5,218 nucleotides of DNA. Source: Aromatoleum sp. Its GTDB lineage: Bacteria; Pseudomonadota; Gammaproteobacteria; Burkholderiales; Casimicrobiaceae. This document shows positions 4,724 to 5,218 of this stretch, piece after piece. The translations under genes were made by a program, and so were the position numbers. Under the pieces are notes generated by a model. It was not told where the DNA came from. It saw only the letters and a list, made by a program, of their open reading frames with translations, and ran no database searches. The stretch is from assembly GCA_010365205.1 (NCBI GenBank), contig JAAFGU010000194.1, positions 1 through 5,218 of the forward strand, read 5' to 3'. Every line of letters starts with the position of its first letter. Positions within the stretch are counted from its first letter, which is position 1.

Positions 4724-5122
4724 CTACTTCAGGTGATTCGAGACCAGCTTCGTCATCTCGAACATCGAGACCTGCTTCTTGCCGCCAAACACGGCCTTCA
4801 GCTTGTCGTCGGCGTTAATCAGGCGCCGGTTGATCGAGTCCTGGAGCTTGTGCTTCTTGATGTAGTCCCAGATCTTCTTGGTCACTTCGGTGCGCGGGGA
4901 AGGCATGCTGCCAATGACGGCGGCAAGCATCGCGGAGGGCGTCATCGCCTTCATGAACGCGGCGTTCGGCTTGCGCTTCGCGGCGGGTTTCTTGGCGGCG
5001 GGTTTCTTGGCGACCGGCTTTTTCGCCGGGGCCTTTTTCGCTGCGGGCTTTTTCGCTGCGGGCTTCTTCGCTGCGGGCTTTTTCGCGGCGGGCTTCTTTG
5101 CAGCTTTCTTGGCAGTAGCCAT
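4724..5122 (-). CDS. SWIB/MDM2-domain protein with histone-H1-like AAKKP tail
   Basis: The 132-residue product has two parts. Residues 1-52 are a very basic, low-complexity tail made of nine five-residue units of the AAKKP type, resembling bacterial histone-H1-like and eukaryotic H1 tails that bind DNA. Residues 53-132 form a SWIB/MDM2-type domain: FMKAMTPSAMLAAVIG, PRTEVTKKIWDYIKKHKLQD, RRLINADDKLKAVFGG and MFEMTKLVSNHLK. SWIB domains occur in eukaryotic chromatin remodelling complexes and, in bacteria, in chlamydial proteins and small proteins of this kind. A nucleoid-associated role is inferred from the tail; the partner of the SWIB fold is unknown. The ATG at 5122 is preceded by the strong Shine-Dalgarno GGAAGGAG (5134-5127), suggesting high expression. 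A terminator follows the stop, so it is probably a single-gene transcript. Confidence 0.9.
   Translation of the reverse strand: MATAKKAAKKPAAKKPAAKKPAAKKPAAKKAPAKKPVAKKPAAKKPAAKRKPNAAFMKAMTPSAMLAAVIGSMPSPRTEVTKKIWDYIKKHKLQDSINRRLINADDKLKAVFGGKKQVSMFEMTKLVSNHLK
4970..5104 (-). repeat. 15-bp tandem repeat coding for the AAKKP tail
   Basis: Nine imperfect 15-bp units (135 bp) encode residues 7-51 as AAKKP x4, AAKKA, PAKKP, VAKKP, AAKKP and AAKRK. The units differ mostly at synonymous positions (AAG/AAA and GCC/GCA/GCG). The copies nearest the start are the most uniform. On the plus strand the same bases read as a false hydrophobic FFAAG repeat. Confidence 0.9.
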
Positions 5123-5126
5123 AGTT

Positions 5127-5134
5127 CTCCTTCC
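5127..5134 (-). promoter_or_regulatory. Strong ribosome binding site of the SWIB protein gene
   Basis: GGAAGGAG on the minus strand contains a six-base match to the anti-Shine-Dalgarno complement (AAGGAG) and sits four bases before the ATG at 5122. This fixes the start codon and is far better than the sites of the other genes in the window. No convincing -10/-35 pair could be found in the remaining upstream bases (5135-5218). Confidence 0.8.
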
Positions 5135-5218
5135 TGTGAGTAGAGGCTCAACACAACGCCGAACACTCTGAAGCGGACCGTCCTGTCACGGGTTATCCCA
5201 CTCCATCGGCGGCAACTA

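Noticed and set aside
4488..4736. An 82-codon plus-strand frame after the small hypothetical gene
   Set aside because: It starts with GTG without a ribosome binding site, encodes an Arg/Ala/Pro-rich sequence and overlaps the terminator and 3' end of the minus-strand gene.
4970..5104. CRISPR-like repeated sequence
   Set aside because: The repeats are contiguous 15-bp units without spacers and code for a regular peptide repeat.
3260..5143. A 627-codon open frame on the plus strand
   Set aside because: It is out of frame with htpX and the small downstream gene, runs antisense through the SWIB gene, and its Arg-rich product has no domain; it is a high-GC shadow.
4878..5171. A plus-strand frame encoding a hydrophobic FFAAGFFAAG repeat, looking like a membrane protein
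   Set aside because: It is the antisense reading of the AAKKP repeat; the minus strand has the strong Shine-Dalgarno, the SWIB domain and the terminator.
5161..5189. GTGACA (minus strand, 5189-5184) as a -35 box for the SWIB gene
   Set aside because: At 17-base spacing the -10 position reads GTGTTC, which is not a credible -10 element.

Overview
The window is a GC-rich piece of a bacterial chromosome carrying ordinary housekeeping genes. The gene content suggests a betaproteobacterium: a proteobacterial XseA with the motif RGGGSIEDLWAFNEE, a GlnRS of the gamma/betaproteobacterial type, a canonical HtpX, and a small SWIB-domain protein with an AAKKP-repeat tail. This placement is inferred from protein sequence only, and I cannot name the genus.

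Layout from left to right. (1) Positions 1-882, minus strand: the N-terminal two thirds of xseA (exodeoxyribonuclease VII large subunit); its 3' end lies outside the window. (2) Positions 883-1299: a 417-base divergent intergenic region between xseA and glnS. It is unusually rich in structure: inverted repeats in the xseA leader, a minus-strand terminator-like hairpin with a 7-T tract, a second hairpin beside it, a cluster of three DnaA-box-like sites, two long GC-rich hairpins, a sigma70-like promoter and a perfect 14-bp palindrome just before glnS. (3) Positions 1300-3177, plus: glnS (glutaminyl-tRNA synthetase), with an N-terminal extension and an extra acidic segment of about 40 residues near the C-terminus. 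(4) Positions 3294-4175, plus: htpX (membrane zinc metalloprotease). (5) Positions 4260-4484, plus: a small 74-residue hypothetical protein. (6) Positions 4485-4723: a convergent gap holding a good intrinsic terminator for the gene on the right. (7) Positions 4724-5122, minus: a 132-residue protein with a lysine/alanine/proline histone-H1-like tail and a SWIB/MDM2-type domain. (8) Positions 5123-5218: the upstream region of that gene, with a strong ribosome binding site but no promoter I can defend.

The genes do not form one pathway. They cover DNA repair (xseA), translation (glnS), membrane protein quality control (htpX) and probably DNA or nucleoid binding (SWIB protein). No CRISPR array, insertion sequence, prophage gene, tRNA or rRNA is visible, and I found no clear new multi-gene system. 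The stretch most worth a second look is the xseA-glnS intergenic region. There, predicted DnaA sites sit next to a possible minus-strand attenuator or small RNA, and glnS lacks an obvious Shine-Dalgarno sequence behind a palindrome and a five-codon mini-ORF.
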